Positions 34,944 through 43,911 of a stretch of 64,000 nt of DNA are shown here, piece by piece. The DNA comes from JBJXGE01 sp046154185 (GTDB taxonomy: Bacteria; Planctomycetota; UBA8108; UBA1146; JAJFFE01), in the NCBI GenBank assembly GCA_046154185.1, contig JBJXGE010000056.1:1-64000 (forward strand). The letters are read 5' to 3'. Position 1 is the stretch's first letter. Every line of letters begins with the position of its first letter. The position numbers and the translations under genes are program-made. Under the pieces are notes generated by a model that saw only the letters and a program-made list of their open reading frames with translations, was not told where the DNA came from and did no database searches.

Positions 34944-34988
34944 CGCGGGCGATGGAGCCCACGTCGATTCGGCTGGAGGGAAGAACAA

Positions 34989-37900
34989 GTGAAGCTGCAG
35001 CGTCGATTCACGCGCGCGGGCGAGAGCCCGTACTCGTCGCTGAAATTCGTGAAACGATCGTCGGAAATTCGAAATCCCGATGGGTCGGTGGTGTTTCGTC
35101 TCGACAACATCGACGTCCCAGACACCTGGTCGCAAGTCGCAGTGGATATCCTTGCGCAGAAATATTTCCGCAAGGCCGGCGTTCCGCAGAAAGATGCGAA
35201 AGGCAACGTGCTGACCGGTCCCGATGGGACGCCCGTGCTCGGCGGCGAAAGCGACGCGCGACAGGTGTTCGACCGTCTTGCCGACTGTTGGCAATACTGG
35301 GGCGAGAGCAACCAGTACTTCGACACAAAAGAGGACGCCGCCACTTTTCGCGACGAACTCTGTTACATGCTGGCCGCGCAGTTTGCCGCGCCGAATTCGC
35401 CGCAGTGGTTTAACACGGGCTTGCATCATTCGTATGGACTCGCAGGTCCGGCACAAGGTCACTACTACGTCGAGCCGACCACGGGCGAAGTGCGGCAAGC
35501 AACGAGCGCCTACGAGCGGCCGCAACCGCACGCTTGCTTTATCCAGTCGGTCTCTGACGACCTCGTCAATGAGGGCGGCATCATGGACCTGTGGGTGCGC
35601 GAAGCGCGGCTTTTCAAATATGGTTCCGGCACCGGTAGCAATTTTTCGAGCCTGCGCGGCGAGGGCGAATCGCTCTCGGGTGGCGGTGGATCCTCCGGAC
35701 TCATGTCGTTCCTGAAGATCGGCGACAGCGCGGCGGGCGCGATCAAGTCGGGTGGCACGACTCGGCGCGCCGCGAAAATGGTCTGTATCGATCTCGACCA
35801 TCCGGACATCGAGGACTTCATCGGCTGGAAGGCGCGAGAAGAGCAAAAAGTCGCCGCCATGGTCGCCGGCTCGCGCATTTGTGCGGAGAAACTGAATCGC
35901 ATTTTGGCCGCCGCGCAAGTCGTGGGGCCTGACGGCAAGATCACGGCGAACGCTGAACTGCGCACGAATCCGGCGCTCCGCGCCGCGGTGCGCGAGGCGC
36001 GTAAGCATTACGTGCCGGATGGCTACATTCAACGCATGCTGCATTTCGCGCAGCAGGGCTACACGCACTTCGTGTTCGCCGAATACGACATCAATTGGGA
36101 AGGCGCCGCGTACCAAACGGTGAGCGGCCAAAACGCGAACAATAGCGTGCGGGTGCCAAACAGCTTTTTCGAGGCGCTCGACGACGACCGCGATTGGGAG
36201 CTGCGCCAACGCACGACCGGTAAGGTTTCGAAACGCGTACCCGCGCGCGAACTGTGGGATCGCATCGCCTATTCGGCGTGGAGCTGTGCGGATCCAGGAC
36301 TGCAGTACGACACAACGATCAATGAATGGCACACGTGTCCGAACGATGGGCGCATTCGCGCCTCCAATCCGTGTTCGGAGTACATGTTCCTCGACGACAC
36401 TGCGTGCAATTTGGCGTCACTCAATCTCGTGAAATTCCTGCGCGCGGATGGCAACTTCGATCTCGAAGCGTACCGACACGCGACGCGACTGTGGACGGTC
36501 GTGTTGGAGATCAGCGTGCTGATGGCGTCGTTCCCGAGCCGAGCGATCGCGCAAAAGAGTTACGAATACCGCACGCTTGGCCTCGGCTACGCCAACATGG
36601 GCACGGTTCTGATGCGGCTCGGCATTCCCTACGACTCGCCGCAAGCTTACGCCATGTGTGGCGCGCTGACGTCGATCATGACCGGTGAGTCGTATGCGAC
36701 TTCGGCGGAGCTCGCGAAGGAACTCGGCGCGTTTCCGGCCTTCGAACGCAATCGCGAGCCCATGCTGCGCGTGATCCGCAACCATCGCCGCGCGGCCCAT
36801 AGCGCGCCGCCGAGCGAGTATGAAGATCTCTCGATCAAGCCGCGGGGCATCGATGCTCGCCATTGTCCGAAGGATCTCCTCAACGCGGCTCGTGAGTGCT
36901 GGGCGCGCGCCGAAGAGCTCGGCATCGCACACGGCTACCGCAATGCGCAAACCACGGTGATCGCGCCGACCGGCACGATCGGCTTGGTCATGGACTGTGA
37001 CACCACCGGGATCGAACCGGACTTCTCGTTGGTCAAGTACAAGAAACTCGCCGGCGGCGGCTACTTCAAGATCATCAATCACAGCTTGCCGCCCGCGCTC
37101 GCAAGGATGGGTTATAGCGATGCGCAAGTGAGTGAGATCATCCACTACTGCATCGGGCACGGCACGCTCGAGAACGCGCCGTTCATCAACCACGGTGTGC
37201 TGCGTGAGAAGGGCTTCGACGGCGTCGCGCTCGCCAAGATCGAGGCGGCACTGACGAGCGCCTTCGACATTCAATTCGCGTTTAATTCACACGTGCTCGG
37301 CGAGGATTTCGCGCGCGACAAGCTCGGACTCACCGGCGACGCGTTGCGGCGCTGGGACATCGCGCCGCTCGAGGCGCTCGGTTTTTCTGACAAGCAGATC
37401 CGTGGCGCCAACGACTACTGCTGTGGAACCATGACGGTTGAGGGCGCTCCCCACCTGCAATCGCAGCATCTGCCGGTGTTCGATTGCGCCAACCGGTGTG
37501 GGCGCCGCGGCCAACGCTTCATCCCGTTCGACGCGCACATCAAGATGATGGCGGCGGCGCAGCCGTTCATCTCGGGCGCGATCTCAAAGACCATCAACAT
37601 GCCGAGTGACGCGACCCTCGCCCAAGTGCAAGAGGCCTATCGCGTCGGCTGGGAAAGCATGTTGAAAGCGGTGGCGCTCTATCGCGATGGCTCGAAACTC
37701 TCGCAGCCGTTGAGTTCCGCACTCGACGATTCGGCGAGCGCAGAAGCCGCCTCGTCCGAAGCGGAGGCGGCCGTCGGAGAAATCGGCGCGGATTCCGGCA
37801 CGCCGCTGCTCACGGTTGAGAAGGTCGCTCAGCACATCACGGAGCGCGTCATTCACCGGTACATCGCGCGACGGCGCCGCATGCCGAATCGCCGGCAGGG

Positions 37901-38672
37901 TTACACTCAAAAGGCGATCATCGGCAACCACAAGATCTACCTGCGCACCGGCGAGTACCAAGATGGCTCGCTCGGCGAGATCTTCCTCGACATGCACAAA
38001 GAGGGCGCGGCGTTTCGCAGTTTGATGAACTGCTTCGCGATCGCGGTCTCGCTCGGTCTCCAACATGGCGTGCCGCTCGAGGAGTTCGTCGAAGCGTTCG
38101 TGTTCACACGCTTCGAGCCGAACGGACTCGTGCAGGGCCACGAGGCGATCAAAATGACAACTTCGGTCATCGATTACATTTTCCGCGAACTTGCGATTTC
38201 GTACCTCGGCCGCAGTGATCTGCGGCAAGTATCCGAAGAGGATCTCCGCGCGGATGCGATGCGCGGCCTCGCGGATCAACCGATGGTGGTGTCCGAAGAA
38301 GTTGTCAGCGAGCGTCTGGTCGAGAACCCGCCGGCCGCCGGATCGAGTTCGGCTCCGATCGCGCCGGGTGACACGACGAACGCCTTGCACAGGTCGGCGG
38401 CGGAGGGCGAAGTCGTCGGTGCTGGCGCGGCGAGCGGCGCCGTCACCACCTTGCGTGTTCATGGCAGTCGCAGCATGCCGGCGCCAGCAGGTTTCGGTCC
38501 GCGGGTTGGGCGCCAACTGAGCGATGGACAAACCCAACTCAAGCAATACCGCGACGCGCGCGTCAAAGGTTTCGAGGGCGACGCGTGCGGCGAGTGCGGG
38601 CAATTCATGTTGGTGCGCAGCGGGACTTGTCTGCGCTGCGACGGTTGTGGCGCGACAACGGGTTGTTCGTAG
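34989..38672 (+). CDS. nrdJ: Vitamin B12-dependent (class II) ribonucleotide reductase
   Basis: A complete 1227-residue NrdJ, which reduces ribonucleotides to deoxynucleotides with adenosylcobalamin and a thiyl radical. Conserved parts in order: PNSPQWFNTGL, CFIQSVSDDLVNEGG, SGTGSNFSSLRG, RRAAKMVCIDLDHPDI, the active-site region SNPCSEYMFLDDTACNLASLNL, APTGTIGLVMDCDTTG, a TSCPD-type domain (FLDMHKEGAAFRSLMNCFA) and a C-terminal CGECGQFMLVRS plus CLRCDGCG metal/thiol tail. The start is GTG with GGAGGG eight bases upstream. It needs adenosylcobalamin, which the adenosyltransferase at 49791-50381 could supply. The next gene, dcd, is 164 bases away with a hairpin between them. Confidence 0.97.
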   Translation: MKLQRRFTRAGESPYSSLKFVKRSSEIRNPDGSVVFRLDNIDVPDTWSQVAVDILAQKYFRKAGVPQKDAKGNVLTGPDGTPVLGGESDARQVFDRLADCWQYWGESNQYFDTKEDAATFRDELCYMLAAQFAAPNSPQWFNTGLHHSYGLAGPAQGHYYVEPTTGEVRQATSAYERPQPHACFIQSVSDDLVNEGGIMDLWVREARLFKYGSGTGSNFSSLRGEGESLSGGGGSSGLMSFLKIGDSAAGAIKSGGTTRRAAKMVCIDLDHPDIEDFIGWKAREEQKVAAMVAGSRICAEKLNRILAAAQVVGPDGKITANAELRTNPALRAAVREARKHYVPDGYIQRMLHFAQQGYTHFVFAEYDINWEGAAYQTVSGQNANNSVRVPNSFFEALDDDRDWELRQRTTGKVSKRVPARELWDRIAYSAWSCADPGLQYDTTINEWHTCPNDGRIRASNPCSEYMFLDDTACNLASLNLVKFLRADGNFDLEAYRHATRLWTVVLEISVLMASFPSRAIAQKSYEYRTLGLGYANMGTVLMRLGIPYDSPQAYAMCGALTSIMTGESYATSAELAKELGAFPAFERNREPMLRVIRNHRRAAHSAPPSEYEDLSIKPRGIDARHCPKDLLNAARECWARAEELGIAHGYRNAQTTVIAPTGTIGLVMDCDTTGIEPDFSLVKYKKLAGGGYFKIINHSLPPALARMGYSDAQVSEIIHYCIGHGTLENAPFINHGVLREKGFDGVALAKIEAALTSAFDIQFAFNSHVLGEDFARDKLGLTGDALRRWDIAPLEALGFSDKQIRGANDYCCGTMTVEGAPHLQSQHLPVFDCANRCGRRGQRFIPFDAHIKMMAAAQPFISGAISKTINMPSDATLAQVQEAYRVGWESMLKAVALYRDGSKLSQPLSSALDDSASAEAASSEAEAAVGEIGADSGTPLLTVEKVAQHITERVIHRYIARRRRMPNRRQGYTQKAIIGNHKIYLRTGEYQDGSLGEIFLDMHKEGAAFRSLMNCFAIAVSLGLQHGVPLEEFVEAFVFTRFEPNGLVQGHEAIKMTTSVIDYIFRELAISYLGRSDLRQVSEEDLRADAMRGLADQPMVVSEEVVSERLVENPPAAGSSSAPIAPGDTTNALHRSAAEGEVVGAGAASGAVTTLRVHGSRSMPAPAGFGPRVGRQLSDGQTQLKQYRDARVKGFEGDACGECGQFMLVRSGTCLRCDGCGATTGCS

Positions 38673-38736
38673 CGCATCAGGTCGCGGAAATAGAGGGCGC
38701 GGAAACAAAATTAAAGGAATGGGGATCGCGGAACGG

Positions 38737-38762
38737 GGCGCAAAACGGCTCCGTTCTGCGCC
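38737..38762. other. Strong hairpin between nrdJ and dcd
   Basis: GGCGCAAAACGG (38737-38748) and CCGTTCTGCGCC (38751-38762) form a 12-bp stem with one mismatch and a short loop. It is followed by no T-run on either strand, so it may be an mRNA processing or stability element, not a terminator. It lies about 75 bases before the dcd start codon. Confidence 0.5.
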
Positions 38763-38836
38763 AGCCTCGGCGCGCCGACGGATGGCGCCGATGGGCCGCG
38801 CCGGTGGATGTTGACTCGCCGAGAACGGAGGAAGCA

Positions 38837-39415
38837 ATGAGCGTCAAATCGGATCGTTGGATCCACCGCATGGCGAAAGAGCACGGTCTCATCGAGCCGT
38901 TCGTCGAGACGCAAGTGCGGAGCATGGAGACGGCGGCCGGTCCGAAACGGCTCATCAGTTACGGACTCTCGAGCTACGGCTACGACTTGCGCGTCGCGGA
39001 AGAATTCAAAGTCTTCACCAACGTGTACGGAACCGTCGTGGACCCGAAGGCCTTCGATGAAAGCTCGTTCGTTCCCATCACGACCGGCGTCTGCACGATC
39101 CCGCCCAACTCTTTCGCGCTCGCTCGCAGCGTCGAGTACTTTCGAATCCCGCGCAACGTGATCACGCTTTGCCTCGGGAAATCGACCTACGCGCGCTGCG
39201 GAATCATCGTCAACGTCACGCCATTCGAGCCGGAGTGGGAAGGCCACGTGACACTGGAGATTTCCAACACGACTCCGCTCCCGGCCCGCATTTACGCTAA
39301 CGAAGGCTTGGCCCAAGTGATCTTTCTCGAAAGCGACGAGGTCTGCGCGATCTCCTACAAAGATCGCGGCGGCAAATACCAAGGGCAGCGCGGCATCACG
39401 ATTCCGCGCATGTGA
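38837..39415 (+). CDS. dcd: dCTP deaminase
   Basis: The 192-residue protein is Dcd, which deaminates dCTP to dUTP for thymidylate synthesis; it may be the bifunctional type that also hydrolyses dUTP but this cannot be told. Conserved parts: LISYGLSSYGYDLRV, LGKSTYARCGIIVNVTPFEPEWEGHVTLEISNT-type core (active-site glutamate in this block) and GLAQVIFLESDEVC, ending GKYQGQRGITIPRM. The ATG has GGAGG upstream. An open frame to 38585 reaches into the end of nrdJ and was not used. Together with nrdJ it forms a deoxynucleotide-supply unit. Confidence 0.95.
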   Translation: MSVKSDRWIHRMAKEHGLIEPFVETQVRSMETAAGPKRLISYGLSSYGYDLRVAEEFKVFTNVYGTVVDPKAFDESSFVPITTGVCTIPPNSFALARSVEYFRIPRNVITLCLGKSTYARCGIIVNVTPFEPEWEGHVTLEISNTTPLPARIYANEGLAQVIFLESDEVCAISYKDRGGKYQGQRGITIPRM

Positions 39416-39562
39416 CGGCGCGCGGAGCCAGCGGCGGCGCAACCCAACGCTCCGACGCAAGATCGCCTCCCGCATTGCGCACGACGAGCGTCACTCGTAC
39501 TATTCCACGCGGGCTGAATTTCCTTTTCGTGAGTTTCTCCAGTGTTTCAGAAACGAGCGCGC

Positions 39563-41380
39563 ATGCGTTACTGCAGAGTCGTCGCCGCGTTCCTGGGCGC
39601 GATGCTGGTCATGGGTCGCGCGGTCGACGCGCAAGACTCGCTGTCCATCGATGCTGTCACGCTGATCGGTCCGGCCGGTCGAGTCGTCGCCGTCCGCATG
39701 GATGCGAGCCAGGCCGTCGAGGCGTTCACGCTCGCTATCGCCTATCCGCAGACGCTGGTCGACGTCAGTGACATCGCCGTCGCCGGAGTCGCCGCGGCCG
39801 CCGCGCCGGAGGGCGTTTTTCCCGAGATTTTTCCGGCCGAGGGCGGGTTTATCTTCGGCGTTTTTCTCGACATCTTGCCGCCGTTTGCTGGGCAGACGAT
39901 CGCCGCCGGACTCGATCTCGAGATTGCGACCTTCATCGTGACACCGCTCGCGGCGGCGTCGACGACAGTCTTTGCCACGCTCGACTGGGCCGATGATCTG
40001 TTTGGTTCGCCGCCGGTCCTCAATGAACTCATCTTCGCCGGCGGAATGCCCGTCGGCGTCGCGCAGGGTCTAACCCTGGAATCGGCGACCGTCACGTTGC
40101 TGCCGGGTGACCTCGCGCTGTCCCTCACCGACGTCTCGATTAGCGGCCCCGATGGCGGCGATAGTTTTGTTGAACTCGACAACTCCGTCGGCCCGGTCGA
40201 GGCGTACGTGCTCGCGGTCGGCCATCCGCCGCTCGAGTTGGAGCTCACGTCGGTGGATATCGTCGCTACCGTGGCTGAGAGTCTCGGCGCTGAATTCGTC
40301 ACGAGTGAAATCTTGGCGCTCGGCGGCATCATCGCGGTCGTGCTCGATAGCGCGGCGCCGTTTCTTGGCCAGACGATTCCAACCGGCAACGACGCGCGGA
40401 TCGCGCGGCTCCATTACGAGTGCTCGTCGCCGCCGGTGCAGCCCGCCCCGCCCGCGGCGCACGCGATCGTGTTTGTCGACGGACTCCTCGGTACGCCGCC
40501 GGTCGCGAATACCATCACGATCGACGGCATCGGCGTAGTGCCGACCAGTCGCGTTGGCGCGCTCGTCACTTGCGTGCCCCTGGAACCGGCCGATACGGTC
40601 TTCGCCGCGGGGGGTTACGACGCCACCGCGATGAGCGTCGTTCCGCTCGCGGGCCGCGCCGGCGAGACCGTCGAGTTGGCATTCTTCTACACTGATCCCG
40701 CGGATGAACTGCAGGGTTTTCAGATCGCCGTCGAGTACGACTGTCTATTGGCGCTGGCCGGCGAATTTTCCATCGCCGGCGGCGTGCTCGAAAGCATCGG
40801 CGTCGAGTTCATCAGCTCGGATATCGATGCCGATTTCGCCGACGGCGACGGTTGCGAGTTCATCGCCGGAATTCTGCTCGATGCGCTGCCGCCGTTCCTC
40901 GGCCAAACCGCGCCGGCAGCCACGACGCCGCAACAAATCGCGAGCATCGGCGCGACGATCGCCGTCGGTGTACCGGTGGGCACACTCCTCGCCATCGACT
41001 TCGTGAGTGGCCTCGATGGTTCCGGCACGATCCCCATTGAGAATATTGTCGTGATCGATTTTGCGTCGGTGGCGGTCGTCAATACCGTCGCGGGCAGCGT
41101 GGAAGTCATCGCCGACGCGGCGTTTCGCCGCGGTGACTGCAACAACGACGGACAGTTCGACGTCGCCGACGCCGTGGCGATCGTGAGTCACGCGTTTCTA
41201 GGCGAACCCGTGAATTGCTTGGCCGCGTGTGATACGGATTCGAGCGGCCGCAGTGACGTCGCCGACTGCTTGGTGCTCGCGAACTATCTATTCCTCGCCG
41301 GGCCGCCCCCGACCGCCCCCTTCCCGCTTTGCGGCACGGCGCCCGCGGCGGCTTGTGACGCCTACTCACACTGCCCATGA
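39563..41380 (+). CDS. Secreted protein of three cohesin-like repeats and a C-terminal dockerin
   Basis: A 605-residue exported protein. Signal peptide (RYCRVVAAFLGAMLVMG, cleaved near VDAQD), then three related beta domains of about 150-180 residues. Each carries the signature D-x-x-(P/A)PF-x-GQT: FLDILPPFAGQT, VLDSAAPFLGQT and LLDALPPFLGQT. The C-terminus is a dockerin-type repeat pair (RRGDCNNDGQFDVADAV and DTDSSGRSDVADC) ending in a Pro-rich, cysteine-containing tail. The lipoprotein at 30319 has one copy of the same domain and a similar tail. Cohesins bind dockerins, so the pair may assemble into a surface complex. The ATG was preferred to a GTG seven codons upstream; the SD is weak. Confidence 0.85.
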   Translation: MRYCRVVAAFLGAMLVMGRAVDAQDSLSIDAVTLIGPAGRVVAVRMDASQAVEAFTLAIAYPQTLVDVSDIAVAGVAAAAAPEGVFPEIFPAEGGFIFGVFLDILPPFAGQTIAAGLDLEIATFIVTPLAAASTTVFATLDWADDLFGSPPVLNELIFAGGMPVGVAQGLTLESATVTLLPGDLALSLTDVSISGPDGGDSFVELDNSVGPVEAYVLAVGHPPLELELTSVDIVATVAESLGAEFVTSEILALGGIIAVVLDSAAPFLGQTIPTGNDARIARLHYECSSPPVQPAPPAAHAIVFVDGLLGTPPVANTITIDGIGVVPTSRVGALVTCVPLEPADTVFAAGGYDATAMSVVPLAGRAGETVELAFFYTDPADELQGFQIAVEYDCLLALAGEFSIAGGVLESIGVEFISSDIDADFADGDGCEFIAGILLDALPPFLGQTAPAATTPQQIASIGATIAVGVPVGTLLAIDFVSGLDGSGTIPIENIVVIDFASVAVVNTVAGSVEVIADAAFRRGDCNNDGQFDVADAVAIVSHAFLGEPVNCLAACDTDSSGRSDVADCLVLANYLFLAGPPPTAPFPLCGTAPAAACDAYSHCP

Positions 41381-41560
41381 GCGGCGCACGTCGATCTCGG
41401 ACCACTCGCCGGGCAGGCCATTGAGGCCAACCGCTCCGTCCTCGCGTCGCCCCGAAATTCCGTCGATAACAGAGTACGTTGAGCGCCACCGCCGCCGACC
41501 CCGGTCGACGCGCGCGCGGTCTGGCGGCGCATTCTTGCGGTGCGAAACCCCGAGGTTGTC

Positions 41561-41929
41561 ATGGTCGATCGAATCGGAAGCGGCGTCAAAGACTACGCGC
41601 CATTCGCGCTGCGCATCGGGCTCGCGCTCATCTTCATTCTCGAAGGCGCCCGTGATCTCGCGGATGGGCCCGCGAAGCTCGAGCCGATTCTGATCGCGCT
41701 GGTCGAAATCCTCGGCGGCCTCTTCGCACTGATCGGGTTCCTCGCGCGCAGCGCCGGCGCGGCGCTGATGGCGCTCAGCGCCTGGACAATCTGTTATGGG
41801 CCCGGACTGCGCGTGCTCACCGAATGGGATCAACAACTTCCGCTCGCCGCGGTCTTCATGAGCTTCGCGCTTTTTGCGCTCGGCGGTGGCAAGTGGAGCA
41901 TCGACGAGCGCGCCAAGAAAAAAGAATAG
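41561..41929 (+). CDS. DoxX family membrane protein
   Basis: The 122-residue protein has about four transmembrane helices, including FALRIGLALIFILEGARDL, ILIALVEILGGLFALIGFL and LAAVFMSFALFALGGGKWS, with the Glu/Arg pair typical of DoxX/DoxD-type small membrane proteins. Members act in quinone- or thiosulfate-linked redox and stress functions, but the role here is not known. GAGG lies six bases before the ATG. The asparagine synthetase gene follows 11 bases later, so the two are probably in one transcript. Confidence 0.8.
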   Translation: MVDRIGSGVKDYAPFALRIGLALIFILEGARDLADGPAKLEPILIALVEILGGLFALIGFLARSAGAALMALSAWTICYGPGLRVLTEWDQQLPLAAVFMSFALFALGGGKWSIDERAKKKE

Positions 41930-41940
41930 GTCGCCCGAAG

Positions 41941-43911
41941 ATGTGCGGAATCGCCGGCTTTCTCAGCCAGCAACCGGATTCAAGCTCCGCCGCGGTCGAG
42001 CAGCGCCTCGCGGCGATGACTGCGCGACTCACGCACCGTGGCCCAGATTCGACCGGGATCTTCGCCGAGCAAAACGCGGGACTCGCCATGCGGCGGCTGG
42101 CGATTGTCGGCGTCGAATCGGGCCAGCAGCCGATCTTCTGCGAAGATCGAAGGTTTGCGCTCGTCGGTAACGGCGAGATCTACAACTCGGTCGAGTTGCG
42201 ACGGGAACTCAGCGCGCGCGGCCATCGATTTCAGGGCGCTTCGGATCTCGAGGTCGTGCTGCACTTATTCGAGGAGCGCGGCGTCGATGCCTTCGCCGCG
42301 CTCAATGGCATGTTCGCGCTCGCGATCCTCGAACTTGGCGCGCAACGCCTCGTGCTGGCGCGCGATCGCGTGGGCATCAAGCCGCTGTTTTACGCGCAAG
42401 CCAAGGCCGGATTCCTCTTCGCATCCGAGTTGCCGGCGCTGGCTGCCGCGCTCGAACCCGGCGACAGCTCCTTGCTCGAGGTCGATCCACAAGCGCTCAG
42501 CAACTACCTGCAGCTCGGTTACGTACCCGCGCCCCACACGATCTATCGCGGCATTCGTCGACTCGAGCCCGGCCAGCTCCTCACAATCGACGCCCGCGGC
42601 CTCCAGCTAAAAACTTGGTGGCAGTGGCCGGCGCTCGCGGCTGAGGAGCGTCCACTCGCAACGTGGGCGAGCGAACTCGATGCGCTATTGCGCGACAGTG
42701 TCCGGCTCCAAACGATGGGTGACGTGCGAGCTGGGGCGTTGCTCTCCGGCGGCCTCGACTCGAGCGCCATAACGGCCCTTCTCGCGCGACAGTCGGCACA
42801 ACCGATCGACGTATTCACTTTGGCCATCGACGATCCCGACTTGAATGAAATCGATGCCGCAACACTCACCGCGCGCGCGCATGGCTGCAACCACCACGTG
42901 GCCGAGTTGCGCGGCACCGAAATCGACGAAGTCGAATCGCTCTTTCTCCGCCACGGCGAGCCGTTCGCGGATGTCTCACTCTTGCCGACTGCGCGCTTGG
43001 CGCAACTCGCCGCGCGTCACGTGAAGTTCGCGCTATCGGGTGATGGTGGCGATGAGCTTTTTGCCGGTTACGCGTGGTTGCACCACGAAGCGCGACTGCG
43101 GCGCTTGCCAAGCTGGATTCAACGCACGGCGTCGCACCTCCGACCGTGTTTGGCGTTCGGACAGCGCGCGCGGGGCGGCGGGCTGCGCGGCCGCGCGTTG
43201 CGTGCCCTCGGCGATCTCGCCGTCACACCACGCGAGAGTTTCTTGCGTCGGCGCTCGCTCGTGCCGCCGAGCCTGATCGCGCAGCTCTTGCACCCGCGCT
43301 GGCGCGGGATCTACGCCGGCGAATCCGATGCGTCGCGCTTTGCCGCGAACTGGCAAGGCGACGAACTGACACTGCTCGCGGATCTCGATCGGCGTTTTTA
43401 TCTGCCGGGCGACATTCTCGAGAAGGTCGATCGCGCCACGATGATGTCATCGCTCGAAGCGCGCGTCCCATTCTTGGATCACCGGATTGTCGAGTTCGCC
43501 GCGCGCATTCCACTCGCGCTTCAGCTCGGCCCATTGAGTCGCGGCAAGGAAGTGCTGCGCGCCGTGATCGAGCCGCTCGTCCCGGCGCCGCTTCTCACGC
43601 TCAAGAAGCGCGGGTTCGGCATACCGATCGACCGCTGGCTGCGAGGTTCGCTCGGCGCCGATATCGCCGCGCGCCTCTTGGATCCCGAGTTCGCGGAACT
43701 GGAACTGCTCGAACCGCGCGGAATCAAGCGGCTAATCGCCGAACATGCGCGCGGTCGGGCGAACAACGGTCATATGCTGTGGGGACTCGCGTCACTCGCG
43801 ACTTGTCTCACCCGCGGCCCAACGCGCGAGCCGCGCTTCGATGCCGTGGCTAACCGCCACCGTAGCCGCGGGGATTCAAACTCTGCCAGCGCCAACTATC
43901 AGCGCACATGA
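41941..43911 (+). CDS. asnB: Asparagine synthase (glutamine-hydrolysing), AsnB type
   Basis: The 656-residue enzyme transfers glutamine nitrogen to an aspartyl-type carboxylate. The N-terminal Ntn glutaminase starts MCGIAGFL with the nucleophile cysteine second, followed by LTHRGPDSTGI and LVGNGEIYN. The synthetase domain has the PP-loop LLSGGLDSS, ALSGDGGDELFAGY and VDRATMMSSLEARVPFLD. Its context (no exosortase or clear polysaccharide operon) does not say whether it makes free asparagine or amidates a glycan or peptide. The ATG follows the DoxX stop by 11 bases; the frame upstream to 41824 is inside the DoxX gene. The last 62 bases overlap the end of galE on the other strand. Confidence 0.93.
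   Translation: MCGIAGFLSQQPDSSSAAVEQRLAAMTARLTHRGPDSTGIFAEQNAGLAMRRLAIVGVESGQQPIFCEDRRFALVGNGEIYNSVELRRELSARGHRFQGASDLEVVLHLFEERGVDAFAALNGMFALAILELGAQRLVLARDRVGIKPLFYAQAKAGFLFASELPALAAALEPGDSSLLEVDPQALSNYLQLGYVPAPHTIYRGIRRLEPGQLLTIDARGLQLKTWWQWPALAAEERPLATWASELDALLRDSVRLQTMGDVRAGALLSGGLDSSAITALLARQSAQPIDVFTLAIDDPDLNEIDAATLTARAHGCNHHVAELRGTEIDEVESLFLRHGEPFADVSLLPTARLAQLAARHVKFALSGDGGDELFAGYAWLHHEARLRRLPSWIQRTASHLRPCLAFGQRARGGGLRGRALRALGDLAVTPRESFLRRRSLVPPSLIAQLLHPRWRGIYAGESDASRFAANWQGDELTLLADLDRRFYLPGDILEKVDRATMMSSLEARVPFLDHRIVEFAARIPLALQLGPLSRGKEVLRAVIEPLVPAPLLTLKKRGFGIPIDRWLRGSLGADIAARLLDPEFAELELLEPRGIKRLIAEHARGRANNGHMLWGLASLATCLTRGPTREPRFDAVANRHRSRGDSNSASANYQRT

Larger units (their letters stand above)
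33756..34988. other. 1.2-kb region without a convincing gene
   Basis: Several open frames exist on both strands but none starts with an SD and typical protein composition; they are rich in Arg, Ser and Cys and read like shadows. What is present: a minus-strand terminator hairpin (33998-34023), two tandem 15-bp units (34081-34110), a G/T-rich block (about 34306-34440) with three tandem 15-bp units (34361-34405), and a palindrome pair upstream of nrdJ (34926-34943). From about 34500 a stretch of protein-like reading (SGKSLEFALRLVIDAAG) runs into a frame full of arginines, so a decayed gene is possible. An RNA gene on the minus strand ending at the terminator is another option. Confidence 0.45.
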
